Positions 11,721 to 24,500 of a DNA stretch of 64,000 nucleotides are shown piece by piece (position 1 is the stretch's first letter; the number at the start of each line of letters is the position of its first letter). The translations under genes were made by a program, and so were the position numbers. A model generated the notes under the pieces. That model worked only from the letters and a program-made list of their open reading frames with translations, did not search any database and had not been told where the DNA came from. Location of the stretch: assembly GCA_030386875.1 (NCBI GenBank), contig CM059573.1, positions 27,507,891 to 27,571,890 on the forward strand, in the 5' to 3' direction. This stretch comes from Morinoia aosen (taxonomy: Eukaryota; Arthropoda; Malacostraca; Amphipoda; Talitridae).

Positions 11721-14176
11721 ACGTATAGGCGGTCAAATCATAATACCTACGCATACTTCCAAACTGTTGTGTGATGTCTTGAATTATAAAACAATGAGCG
11801 AGGGAGATTGTTCAGCAATGGAGATACCAGGCAAATGAGATTCGTCAGTACTCATTCAGTGTGTTCTGTAACTAAAAATTATTATTGAGACACAAGATGA
11901 CGAGTTATTTTGGCTTTAAATTCTCTAGGTCTTTGAGGGACTTTAAAAAAGACAAAACAAAAAAGACAAAACAAAATGGTCTACTCTAAAGAAGTTTTAG
12001 CAGGTCGAGTGTCATACAGTTAGTCAATATTTTTATCACTATCCAAACAACGAAAAATGAAGAATTGAATGCTGAAGGATAGCATGCATAAGAACCGAAG
12101 CATCAGCTTTCAAGTCAATACATAACTTAAAGCTACAGGAGCACAAACGATTGCGGGCGAGGCGAGCTAACCTTCCGATAGAAAATTAAAAAATGGACTT
12201 GAAAAAACAAATTTTTACCAACACAGCAATTTGAAATACAAAACACTGTGATGACGTCAGAATTAAGCCGTGTTTTGAGATTAGAGTAACTAACTCAAGT
12301 TTGTTTCAAATTTATAGGTGTTGAGCCACATGCTATTATTAATAAACTGCAAAAATGAGCATCTATAAAGCTCCACTATAATACCAACTATTAAAGTGTA
12401 CGACGCTGTAAAGAGTAAAACTATGTTTTGAAGGGAGAAATAAGCCAAGGAAGATTACTTGGAACTGATAAGTTCAAATTCTCGAACGAAAATATTCCAA
12501 ATCATTATACATGTCGATGGTTAATCGTTTGGATGAAAGCTGAGTTTAAATAAGACCATTCGTTGTTACATGTGAGCATTTTCAAAGAAAACAATTCCCA
12601 TCTTATAGGGGTACGTAAAAATCAGACCAGCAGTAAATAAGAAATGAAAAAATTTAAAAAGGGAGTGGAGGATCGTGACAACAAAGCAAATATGAGGTAG
12701 ATGAGAATAACGCAATAACAGTCGAAAATGAGCCCGTTCCACCAGGAAGTAGAACTAAGCCCGCTAGTTGAGACGGACGACATGCGCTGCAACCCCACAC
12801 AGACGCACCGAGAAGCGTGCGGCGCTCTGCTCAATGAAGCGCACACTACGATACAAACGCGCACTAGAGGCGAGGAAAGCCATTGTCTGTCGGCTTTCTC
12901 GTGGTCGTTGTAGTTATTGCGGTAGATCGAAGTGAAAGAAAAATATTTCTCCGTGAAGCAGATTACTTCCTCCTATGAGAGGTAGCTAATAATAATGGCA
13001 AAACAATAAATATGTACTTAATCATTCTCTGAAGCTATTCAAGATCCACCGCCAAGCCATGTGCAAGTAAGTGCTTGGCGTTTAAAAAAATAAGAAGAAA
13101 AAATAAACACACCCCGCAGCTTCACTTTCACAAAAGGGTAGCTATGTTGGAGAGGAACGTATTACTTCGTGAGGAGACACGTATTACGCTCTTAAGATCT
13201 TGCCACTACGTAATTGCGGAAGCTTCGCTGACTCGAACTGCTTGCTTTTCACCGATAGACCATTCAGCCGGCACGAAGGATCGAGCTGTGGACTCGAGAG
13301 AAGAACTCGCTCAATTGACGTACTGCTTTGCTACGGAGTAGGAAGATAAACTCATTTTGAAATTGTGTTGTTATGTAATGTTAAAAAAAAATACTCAATC
13401 TAAAGGGATGATTTAATTTTTATAGCACGTTATTTACGTGTGATATGCTGTGCTTCCAATAAGATAGGGGTTCATTTGGGAAAGCTTTGTATTGAAATTT
13501 AATTCTGATAACAAAAAACAAACAAATCATTTCAAAAAGTGTTGCTGAAAACGGAAGGATACACGTTGCAGAGTATATTTGCACTCATATTGGTAAAACA
13601 CATCGATTTGTTGCAAAAACAAATCATGCCAACAACATGCCGGAGCATGTAATCAAATTACGGGTAACTTCTCCACTCACCTGACAAATCAGCCTGAGAA
13701 TATTATCTAAGATCGATCAAAATGAGCGGTTCCAGCCTAGATTGAGCCGTCAAAGCAGTAAAAGAGGAACTGGGTTCCTCAAATGCTACTTCATGCAAAC
13801 ACTAGCAGACATTGGCACTACCTCTCGCACATGCTGGGTAAAATTTTTAAATATCATAATTTAGTGGTCGCGAGGAGGAGCATTTTCCACTCCCTCGCTA
13901 TATACTGTACACATAAATGAATAAAACGACATCATTCATCACAATAAAAACTTTCACATTAGAGTTCACTATCACTCTTTCTCGTGCGAACGATCGGACA
14001 TGTTATCGAAGAGGGCATAGCTAAGGGATCCTTAATTGCATCCAATCGTTCATAGACCTATAGGTAATGCTCGACCAAATTTTCTAAAGTAAATAATTTT
14101 CTTACCTCCACCCTTTAAGATTCACTTTTTAAGATATGCCGCATGTCAATATTTAACACTAAATTGCAACATTGTA
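11721..14176. other. Gene-free stretch with a GC-rich patch at 12720-12920
   Basis: Mostly AT-rich and featureless. The patch 12720-12920 is CpG-rich and open for about 60 codons on the plus strand and 39 codons from an ATG on the minus strand (MAFLASSARLYRSVRFIEQS at its start). No donor, acceptor or TATA was found in a convincing position, so it could be a promoter or 5' exon of an unseen gene. Confidence 0.35.
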
Positions 14177-14620
14177 ATGGAAAACCAACGTGAGCAACAA
14201 CTCCTGAAATATTTCGACTCGTATTTCATTAGCTTGGTACTACTATTTTGTTTAAATGTTGCCACGAGTCGTGCACTTGGCGACACGTACAGCATTCTGC
14301 GGTCTCGGCAGCACCATTGCAAGTCTCAGTTCAACACTCCAAGTCACGCCCGGTGGAGCAGTTTACTTTTCTTTCCAACTTGCACTGTTACATCAGACAG
14401 CTTAATAAACATGCTAAGAAGCTTTCAACTGTTGCGTAGGCACTCGACATTTTTAGTATTGCATGAGCTTGTGTGGATGCATTTCTCTGATCATGTAGCT
14501 TTGCATCCTGTCTCCTTAAATCTTGCAAGCAATGATGACGTAAAGACAAATATCGGGCATTACTTGCTTAAAAAGATTGAACAAATAAGCAAACATCTGT
14601 ATGAATGTATTATTTACTAA
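14177..14620 (+). CDS. Open frame of 147 codons, doubtful
   Basis: An ATG-initiated frame of 147 residues with a hydrophobic stretch (SYFISLVLLFCLNVATS at about residues 16-32) that could be a late signal anchor. By rough estimate one frame of this size every few windows is expected by chance at this base composition. No family resemblance is apparent, composition is unremarkable, and a second frame is open over part of it. Most likely not a gene. Confidence 0.15.
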   Translation: MENQREQQLLKYFDSYFISLVLLFCLNVATSRALGDTYSILRSRQHHCKSQFNTPSHARWSSLLFFPTCTVTSDSLINMLRSFQLLRRHSTFLVLHELVWMHFSDHVALHPVSLNLASNDDVKTNIGHYLLKKIEQISKHLYECIIY

Positions 14621-17600
14621 TAAGTGAGGGTTTCACAAAAAACACTATTTTTAAAGAACTAATCATGTGCTAGTCATAAATTTATGGCCCTGCCTAAGAA
14701 GGATATTTTTTATAACCTAGACAAAAGTTTATCTTCTGCACTTTAGGGAGCGCTACGGTCGCACACCACGCGTATAGCGAAGGTATAATATTTACTGCTT
14801 CAATTTCTGAACACCTCCGTCGGGGTGCGAGCCGGAGGAAAATTTTGTCCCTTAGTTTATCAAAATTCATGGTAGATCATCAAATTAAAAATATATTATA
14901 GTGAATTTTTGAATTAGGCCTTCGGCTAAGAAGTATGGCATGTTTGATTCTAGAAATTAATAAAAATACTTATCACTCGAGCGAGAAGAAATGAGGCGGA
15001 TGTAGGAGGTCGAGGGTCGCGATACACACCTGAAAGAGAAAAAGAAAAAAACATAAATTTGAGTTAGGAGACCAAGCCCCATCATACGAGTGACACATCT
15101 CACCAACCACTTGATCCGACTGAGAACAAGTTGGTGTCCAGTTGCGCACTATCAAAAATAAACGAAAAAATTTGTAAAATTGAAAAAACTGAATAGACAA
15201 ATATTGTAAACAAACGTATCAGCAAAATTAAAAATACAATTCAAACGCTCTTAAAACTTTATACATAGTAATTCCCATACTAATCATATTTTGTTATTAT
15301 CTTTTCTGTGTGAACTAATGTAACAAAGTTGTTGAGAACTCCAAGGTAGAGATTCACTGTATGATGTTGGTGGACTTTGCTGCTAATAAAGTCCCCATAA
15401 TTAAATAACGCAGGAGCTAAACTAATATTTTTTTTCGTTCTTAGTAGTTCATGGATTCTATTCTAACACTAAATTTATTTTCGAACGCACGAGAGTTGAA
15501 AGAGCCTTGCCCTACTTTGATATTCCGATTCTTACACACTTGTTCGGATTATTCCTCATCCTCATTTTAAATGTTTTACTCATACAACTTTCACAGGATC
15601 GTTAGCATTGCACTTTATATAATGACGTGTTCTCATTCTCATCTGTTATTGAGATAGTTAACAGGACCTTTCCCTCATTTTGAAGTCCCGTTAGCGTGCC
15701 CACTGGTCCAAAGATGCAGGATTGCTCGCGTAGTTGGGGGCGCTTCCGAGCTCGGTCCAGCGACAAAGTGCTCTGGCAGATCTTGTGCGCCTGTGCGCCT
15801 GTGATACATTACGGCTAAAGCAAGTCGCTATCGTGCATCATGTCTCCTCCTCTGTGAAATACCTCCCTTAGATGATATATCATTCTACTTCCTTAAGTTA
15901 ACCTCCTGTTTTAGAGCACAAAGTTTGTGGCCACTACTCCCCCGACCCTGAGCAATAGCATAGTAACAACAATAGAGAACTCTTCCCTCAAGTACTGAGC
16001 CAATGCGAGTAGTCATATGCTCAGAACACCAGTCCATAAGAGGGTTCAGGGCTCATCATTCCTTGAATTGCACTAAACTACCGAAGTCGTTAAAATGTAA
16101 GACGTATTTCCTCACAGGTCTTCTTCATTCGTACTGCGCAAGTTGACAATACTGTTTCTGGCATTAGGAGAGATTGTTCTTTTATCGCTTTGGATAATTG
16201 TCTGTAAAGATTTACACCCGTCGGTGCTTGGCAGAATGATAGCTTGCAGAACAGTTAGCAGGTTTCACCAGCTGCTATGGACTGAAATCACCATTCTAAA
16301 ACAGCGAGGCGCCAGGCAATAACATCAATTCTTCTTTTATTCATGCTAGATTTTTTTGCATGCTATTGTAAAAATTCTTTACACATGCAATTTCATAGCC
16401 TAGTGTAGTTTGAGCATTCTTTAAATATGTGCGTGTACTATTTGCCACAAGTACAATGATAGACTAATTCAGCAAATATAACAAAGCAATTTTTGGTTAA
16501 AAACTTCCAGCCAAAACGTAAATTCATTTTATTAATCGAATGCTAAAAAGTTACTCAACGCCTTCTTTTCTATAGGCTGGGTGTTGGTTCCAATTGACAT
16601 AGACGCCTCTCTGCACGACTGCATGTTTGGTTATACGACAGACCACGTGACGTTGAGTTGAGAATGTCGAGAAATTCTCCAAACTCAAACACTTTTTGAT
16701 GCGGTGTAAATTGGAGTACAGGCTGCTAGGCAGGCTTCGGAACCGGGACTTAAAATTACATATTCGTTTTCATAATTACCTTTTATAGGTATTCATTTCT
16801 TCGACAGAAACTTCCATTGTATCAAATAAGTCCTAGTTCATATCTAACTCTCGCAATTCTAAACTTGAGCAACGGTTAGTGGTGCTAAAAGAGGTATTCT
16901 TTCCAACTATTATGACTCATAAAAACACTTTCGCCGAATTTACGCTTTTATATGCTTTCCTAATTAAGTGCATGAGATTGGATCAAGCGGATTTAAACTT
17001 AATGAGGTTATGATGCACTTTTGAATTAAAGACACATTCTTGTCGAAATGTCAGAAGTTCGCTAATTTCACCAATATAAGGCGGAAATTAAATTTACTAC
17101 AGGTGCATTAGTTGCAGAAAAAGTCACGTGCGGCAAAAATATACGGTTGGAGCCGATGCAGACACGCCTATCATTCAGTAGTGGGTTAACCTCCAACTTT
17201 GAGAGGGTTTGCAAACGCATAAAACGAGAGAATTGCGCACACACACACACACACTGCAGGGGTGGTGACGCAACTTCGTAAACAGGCGTGAGTCGAGTGT
17301 ACGCGCGCAGGGCACGAGAACTATTTTGCAGGGACGAGCGTAATTGTGACACCCATTTTCCTTGGTGCGGCAGGCGACTCAGAAAAATGTTGTTAATAGA
17401 ATTATCACAAAAAAACGATATCATCAGGTCAAGGACGGGCTACAGGTCTTTTCCGAACAGTGGGCTCAAAATACGAGAAAAACGGCAAATCTGTGGAGAC
17501 TGTAGCATATGGGGATGAACCGCGATAGATTGCATAGTTGAATTGTGCCTAATAACAACAGTAGTTATTTAAATAATAAAACATGTTCAGCTCAATGCGA

Positions 17601-20600
17601 CAGGAATAGTATTTTCGGTACTAAATCGTGTAAACACTAATCGAGATTATTCTGCATCCAACAGGCTTATGCTTAGTTAAATTTAATCATTCTGATTTCA
17701 ACGCATCTTACATGCATACACTAGCCAAACATGCACTTCTTTAATTACACAGTACGAAGTGAAGCCAACCCGCAGAGATTTCTATAATGTGCATAAATAC
17801 AATAAAATCAACTAAATCCATCCCTCGTGGAGAATGTGCATTTCACATAAAATACACTAGAGCAGTTAGCAGCGCACGAGGAAAACCGGCGCACAGCAGC
17901 GGCCGCAAACACCTGCAGGTCGGTGCGTGATGAACACTTTCACCGCCACATGTCACTGGAGCCTCCGTCTCACGCACGCATTCTCGCTTCCAGCAAACTG
18001 CCGAGAATTCATGCCTGTGTATTTACTTTCACTGTATCCAGCTAACCAATACACTTCTCTCTCAATAGAAGAGATGTTTGCTTTTAAGCAAAACAAAAGA
18101 ATATATTTATTTCAATTGGATTATTGGTTGTACAGAAATAGTAACAGCACATTAGTGAATGTCCGTGAATCCCATCCGCTTTGTGATGTAATGGGTTATA
18201 TGAAGTCTTCGATATATGAACAAACGAAATGTCCAGATTTAAGTGCTTCAAAAGCCGCTAATAATATATAATTGTGTCCGATTACAATATAATCGGAATT
18301 GCATACAAGTTACAAATCTTACTAGATAAATAATATCAAGAAGCCCTAATTATAGCTGACAGCAAAACCAATAAAGTTAAAGGATTAATTAAATTAAGCG
18401 CTTTAAATTCTCGAGTGAAAAATACCAAATATTTACACTCTCTCTTCCACTGGTGACTGATTTTGGCCATCGAAATTCTCATCTGTATAAGCGAAGTGAA
18501 GATAGAGCCTCTTTGTTGAGCAATTAGTAATAAAGATGCCAGAGTAATGCTATTTGGATTACGTCATCATAAAACATGAACTTGGCACGTACTTTAAAGA
18601 CATTTACTCTGTCAAAATCAAACACATCAGCTTCGTGAGACTAACGAGGCTATCAACACACTATCTATACAGAAGGAAATCAATGCTTAAGCACGTAAGA
18701 GAAAGTCTCGTGTCAATCAGACGGTGAAAATTGTGACAAACTCGTAATAGGATCGCTCGTGACTATTCCCAGTACAGTAAATAATAAATACTCTAGCACC
18801 ATTTGCACAAGTTTAAATGTTTATGTTATAGTATCAGCATACTCAGAAGATCTGCATCAATAGTTCATGCATTCCTGGGTTGAAAGCAAAGATTTTTCAT
18901 CTTCAAAATGAAAACACGCTCTAAAGGTTAAAACATTTCTCACTGAGTCAAGAATAGCGAAATTTATTCAGCGATGCAATGAGGATGGTGACCTGAGAAA
19001 TAAGTGTGGTCTTAAGCTGAAAAATAAGGACATGTTCAATAAGACACAGAAAAAAATAGTAGGACAAAAATGAAGCTCCTCTTCACGTCTGTGAAGTAGC
19101 AATTTAGACGTTGGATAGAAAATTTCACTTAGGAAAACTCAAACCTCGTTCACAATTACTTCAGAACCACTTATCAACTCAGTCGGAATCCATTTATCCG
19201 TCACAGTCCCCTTTTTTTGTACTGCTGTAGAGATCCCAGTCAATGCCAGCCAGACGCAACCTTTGTTTTGAAGCCTAAAAAGGCGGTCAGTGCATCGCAC
19301 GAAGATAATCCATTTTCTGAACGTAAACACGCACAAAAACATTACTACGTAAAAGTATTACTGCATGCTTCGTTTTACATTGAAAACTCCATTCGTATTT
19401 ACTGCCGGTAGATAACATTAAAGTTTACTAGAGCAATATTTAGTGAACATTAATCGTCTAAAAATAGTCGATACATGAGACCATTGCATTGAACACTTAT
19501 TGTGTTGTCCGGTATAATATAACGGATATCTATGGTTGGTAAAACCCTGAAAATGTAATGGAGAAAATTTACACGCAGCAAAGGTGCAGAACGTCATCGC
19601 GTGAAGTTCACTAACCAAGTTGATTTGAAATTTGTAGCTTTAGGTGCAGACCATGCAAAGAAAGTTGCAAAGTGCTGTTCTCCTCGTTCAAGAGATGCAA
19701 GATATCGGCAAGGGCGTCACACGAAGCACAGGAGCTAGCGTATCGATAACACCCAACACATTCAGACATCTAAACGACGATAATACGTGCGCAGAGATGC
19801 GGTAAACAATCACCCGGTATATGTAAGAGGGCTTTTGAAAAGAGTATTATCGAGATCAAATGTTAAAGCACCTTGCTTATTGGTTTTAAAATAAAAACAG
19901 AAAACGCGCGCAGAATTTTTCAAAGTAATTTAAATTTAGCGTACACTTGGACACGAACATTGTCCTATTCATTATAAATAATCTGGTACACTTTATCAAA
20001 ACTCCAGAGGGGGTGTGTAGATTCACACGCATAATTAAAACGTTAAAAAATAAATCAAATTTTTATGGCTTTACAGCAAGTTTTCATACTTTCAAGCGCA
20101 GATATCAAAACCAGTTTTCTAACTGCCCTTCAATGAAATGGTTGATTCAGAAAGAAAACTAAATTTGAAAGAAATACCCTCGTACTGTAGCTAGAATCAG
20201 CTTAGAGCATCGGTATCAGATTGGTAAAATAATTCAGAGTTTGCCCTCAGGCAGACTGAAGCCTTCGGGGGACGGTCTTCAGCTCGGTAACTTACATCTT
20301 GGAAGAACATCAGTGTTTGGGAGAGGTGGCATTTTGGTTCCTCTTGATAATTGCTCACCACTTTTCGTATGTTTATGAAAGAATATTTTCGTGCTAGTAT
20401 CTGTGAATATTATGATTATAACACTGGTCAACAAATTTGGAAAAGTTGTGTGCTTCGTGAATGATATTACTTGATTCATATGTATTTTCATTCAATGAAT
20501 CCAAATATCACGTTGAAAATGTGTATTGGCTACAGGTTCAAAGATACGAGGCATGCAATATTTGATTAATTTATTTTAATATACAGTATATGTCATTATG

Positions 20601-20999
20601 TTTCAAACTCTAATCCATATCTACTCTCTGCCTTTTTGCTTAACGCTTATTATAGGTTGAAGAGTCACCTGTGACTGATGAAACAATACTGAGGGCAGAG
20701 AGACTGAGCGTAGTGAGTAATATACACGTCCGCCAGACTGTAGGAACGTATTGAGACATGTAGGCGTATCACGAAAAGTATAGCTACCAAACAATTTTAA
20801 CCATGATATTTGTTACCAGCAACCTAGAATTATATGGAAAATGCTACTTTGGTCTCCGAAGCATTTTGGTTATTGTTGTTATTATTGGGGCGTGACACAT
20901 GCCCAAATCTAAACGCGGATAATTGACATATTATTCCTTAACTTAAAGAAGGATTAATGGGAATATTACACTAACATGCCACTTGACGTGCAACTGTTC
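14621..20999. other. Gene-free stretch with minor GC-rich patches and one (AC)n
   Basis: No supported exon. An (AC)9-like microsatellite is at 17237-17254. Small CpG-rich patches at 15700-15830 and 17860-18000 (the latter with CACCTGCAGGTCGG) have no clear coding or promoter structure. Confidence 0.4.
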
Positions 21000-21020
21000 G
21001 CAAGTCAAACGCCAGGTTGC

Positions 21021-21052
21021 TATAAAACTGCGCCTCTATCATCGCTTGCACG
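21021..21052 (+). promoter_or_regulatory. Possible TATA box
   Basis: TTGC-TATAAAA-CTGCGCC at 21021 has the GC-flanked context of a real TATA box. The expected start about 30 bases on falls near 21050-21052, where no TCAGT initiator is present. Downstream ATG frames are very short. Confidence 0.22.
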
Positions 21053-21257
21053 GTAGAGGGACCTCAACGCTGAAAAGAAAGTGATCCACTTACGTGGCAC
21101 CCAGCGACAGACTCCAGCAATGAGCTCCTATGGCGTACTGAGACTAAAGAGAACAGCACATAACGTATAAAATATTCTCAAGGATATTAGAATGAAGAAA
21201 AGAGATGAAGGAGCAAAGCACCATTTAATTTATAATTAAGAGAACGAGGAATCCATG

Positions 21258-21508
21258 CACGAGGTGTGTCTTCATACACTGAGCACAGAAACATCAAGAT
21301 TAAAGAACTTATGCAAATTGGAATTAAAATTGAAAAGAGTGTAAAAGGTGCTAAAAAAAGAACTACAATGAATAGAAAAAAATGGCCCGAAACTATACAG
21401 AAAAACGTATTCTGTTGCTAAAACACGGCACACCTCATTTCAAGCTCGGGACTTCATTTTTTCCCTCTGGGAGCGCTTAAGATCCAATAGTTGTATCCCC
21501 GATAGGGC
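21258..21508 (+). repeat. Dispersed repeat family, copy 1
   Basis: This is one of five copies in the window of an unclassified interspersed repeat about 250-280 bases long. Landmarks here are AGGTGCTAAAAAAAGAAC in the middle and CAAGCTCGGGACTTCATTTT then TCTGGGAGCGCTTAAGATCC near the end, closing with TAGTTGTATCCCCG. Copies differ by many substitutions and small indels. I see no terminal inverted repeat, poly(A) tail or RNA polymerase III boxes, so its class is unknown. Confidence 0.65.
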
Positions 21509-21510
21509 AG

Positions 21511-24500
21511 AAGAGAAGACATATTAATTTCGCACAACGGAGAGAAGAAAACGTAAACAAACAAAAACGTTTTCAAAGTAACAAAGAACAACACTTGATC
21601 AACAACTGAGGCCCAAAAATTACGCGTAGAGTCAACATCTGAGAGTTTACACAGATACAAGAGTCAGAGTTCTTGCGTGTATTGCAGAATGAACACATCG
21701 TGAACCTACCTTTCTAAATATGAAAGCGAAATCATTAAAAAAAGATATCGAGTGTTGAACTTACATGAATGATAAAATTGAAGCAGAATGTGTCATTTTC
21801 ATTTGCACGGGTTTTAAAGCATTACACTTATAAAACGCGTGGATAAAACGCAGCGATCATTGTGATACACACACCAACATTAACTCGGCCTAATATCATT
21901 CCTCAATCTTTGCAGGTGTCGACACTTTCTTGCCCCACGCCTCGGCAGCGTCACTCTCACCCATTCCGGTTTGGGCTCAGCGTGGTGAACTCAAAGAAGG
22001 TTGCGCAGACGAGCCTATAGGGCGGAGCCGAGCGCGAAAGTGTACGAAAGTGTTCGACGCTGAAAAACTTAGGTGTAATGACATCCTGGTTGGAAATTTG
22101 AAAATAGTTATGACTGTAAACATTCTTGTAAAGTTGTAGTGAAAGTCTGTGCAGTGAGACCCAGCGTATCGTCTTCTGTTACTATCCTTTCCCAGCTTCA
22201 ACTACCATACTATCGCATCATTTATTCCAGTGTTCTTTTTATGGTTGGCATTTTCTCTATTTTGAAATATGTATCATTATTTGCCCTAGAGTGGTTCAAT
22301 CACCGAACACTGGCCATCGGGGACCAGGTAGACAGGCGCACTTGTACCTTAATTGGAGGACGGAGCTGACAAAGGACCTTCGTGCTGTCACGAATACCAC
22401 GTAATCCAGCAGATGTAGCGGATGTATGACGAACTGCAGTTAAGGCAAACGAAGTTACCCCTTCCATCCAATTGAACCTCAGTGAAGGAACAGCATTGAA
22501 ATGAAGTACGTAAATGAACAAGATATTTTGGACATTAACTGACGAATAACTGGATATGTTACTCAAAAGTCGATCAGTAACCGTCAAATACACCGAAGTT
22601 CCTTTTGATAATAAAATTTGAAAAAATGTGCGATCTCTTTAACTCTTCAACCTGATTTTACCACAGTACTGATATCATAACAGAACTTATTATTAGATGA
22701 TTTCATCATTATCACGAAACTGTTATGATACACGTCAATCTCGATGCGTCACTTGTTTAACTAAAAGCAAGACTCATGGAAAAAAAAATATCAGCATTGA
22801 GTCAGTGCTAATCGATAAGGCTGTAAAGTGAATCAGACACTGACCTCTCATCAACGACTGAATACAGCCAGTCATTCAAAAACCTGACGAGGGCCCGGAT
22901 ACGACATCGATTAAAAAAAGAGAGCCCTCGCTGCCGGTGTATATATAAAGCGACAGTAGTCGATATGGCACGAAAAACTGGCCAATGTCTCCCTAATGTT
23001 AAACTGGAAAGTCATCGAAGTGGAAAAAACGAGCACCTGTGATGTGCAAAAATTTAACCGTAAGGTGAACGGAGGATTGTAAAAAATTTCGTACAATTGA
23101 AAGTTGTTAGAGGTGCTTTATCTTACAATACGAAACAGACTGCTCTATATAATTTCCGCCACCCATTGTCAACAGGAAAGACGAAGACTAGGAAACCACA
23201 ATTTGTTCTGTATTTATTCAGAAGACCTGTCTAAAATAAAACTACATTCCGAGTCCACAGTTTCAGTCAAAGTCACTGCGTCACGTCAGGAACGGAAATT
23301 TAAATTTGGTATTCAAAACAACGTCCAGTTTCTTCACTCCTTTCGAGCAACTCAAAATCAAAATAATTCCGTAGAAAAGTGGCAAGTTCGACGAATTTGT
23401 GGGTTTACCGTACGCCCAGAAATATCTCATCGATCTTTGAGTAGAGATTGAGTAAATGACATCGTAAACTTCGCTCACATGATCATTTCCCCTTAGCCTA
23501 TTCAAGCGACCCAATAAAAAAAGAGCTCACGCGCTCGGCAAACAATGAATTGCGGTGATCATTTCGATATTTTAGTGACATTTTTGATTTGTGGCTCAAA
23601 TTTGATTTGCACCTAGAACAAATTATCCGTAAATAAGATAAAATATTTGAAATTACGGAAAGTTATAAACCAGATCATAAACGTACGATGCGCCATTGGG
23701 CTCAGGATGTCAAATTTAAAAGTTCTCAGTGAACTCATTGTGCTAGTTTGAAAATAACTTGCTTTCACTTAAGATAAATGACCTAGTATAGAGATGTTCG
23801 ATTATGGATCGCTAGAGCAATTTTGTATCAAAAACACTCCCCTTTCTCTTATTTCTTTGCTTTGCGTGAAGACAACGGCCGTATAAGTCTGAGCAATAAT
23901 TTAGGTTTTGTCACCGAGAATAAATTGTCACTCTTACTTCGCAATTATGAACAGGATCGGTTATTTCGTAAAAAATAGAATTGTTGCACATTCGTGTTTT
24001 TCTATGGGATAAGGGAACAGCACAGCTCCGAGACTATCAATTTCGAGGGCACAACACGTTTCAAGTTTTTATGCGTGCCTCCAGAAAAAACTATTGCCGT
24101 GAGCTTATGCCTTCAGACCGGTTATTGATGTTTCCACAGCGCGCCCATAGCGACATTTTACGAGAGTTATTAACAAATGAACGAAGTTCATAAAATAATA
24201 CTATTTCATCATTTTTTATGCCGTCTTGCGAAATGAAGAGATGTCATTGGTAGGTGAAGGTACAAACGCATAAACTACAGGAACTTTCAGGCTTCTAGGA
24301 TTGCCACACTCCTTGATTAAGGACAATATTCATGACGGATGCTTCATGCCAGCACAGATACGCACGCAAAATGCACGTAAAGCCCTCAAAACCCACATCA
24401 AATATAGCATAATTGCATTTATCAGAGATTTTCAGAGAAGAATATTCAAACATAAAGTTGAAGCTACACAAAGTAAAAGTTGCGCAGGAACAACACGGAA

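Noticed and set aside
14177-14620. Treating the 147-codon frame as a firm gene
   Set aside because: Frames of this size are expected occasionally by chance here. It is kept only as a low-confidence entry.
17068-17424. 118-codon minus-strand frame
   Set aside because: It crosses an (AC)n microsatellite that reads CVCVC and has no protein-like features elsewhere.
22940-22975. TATATATAAAG as a promoter
   Set aside because: No initiator at the correct spacing and no usable frame downstream.
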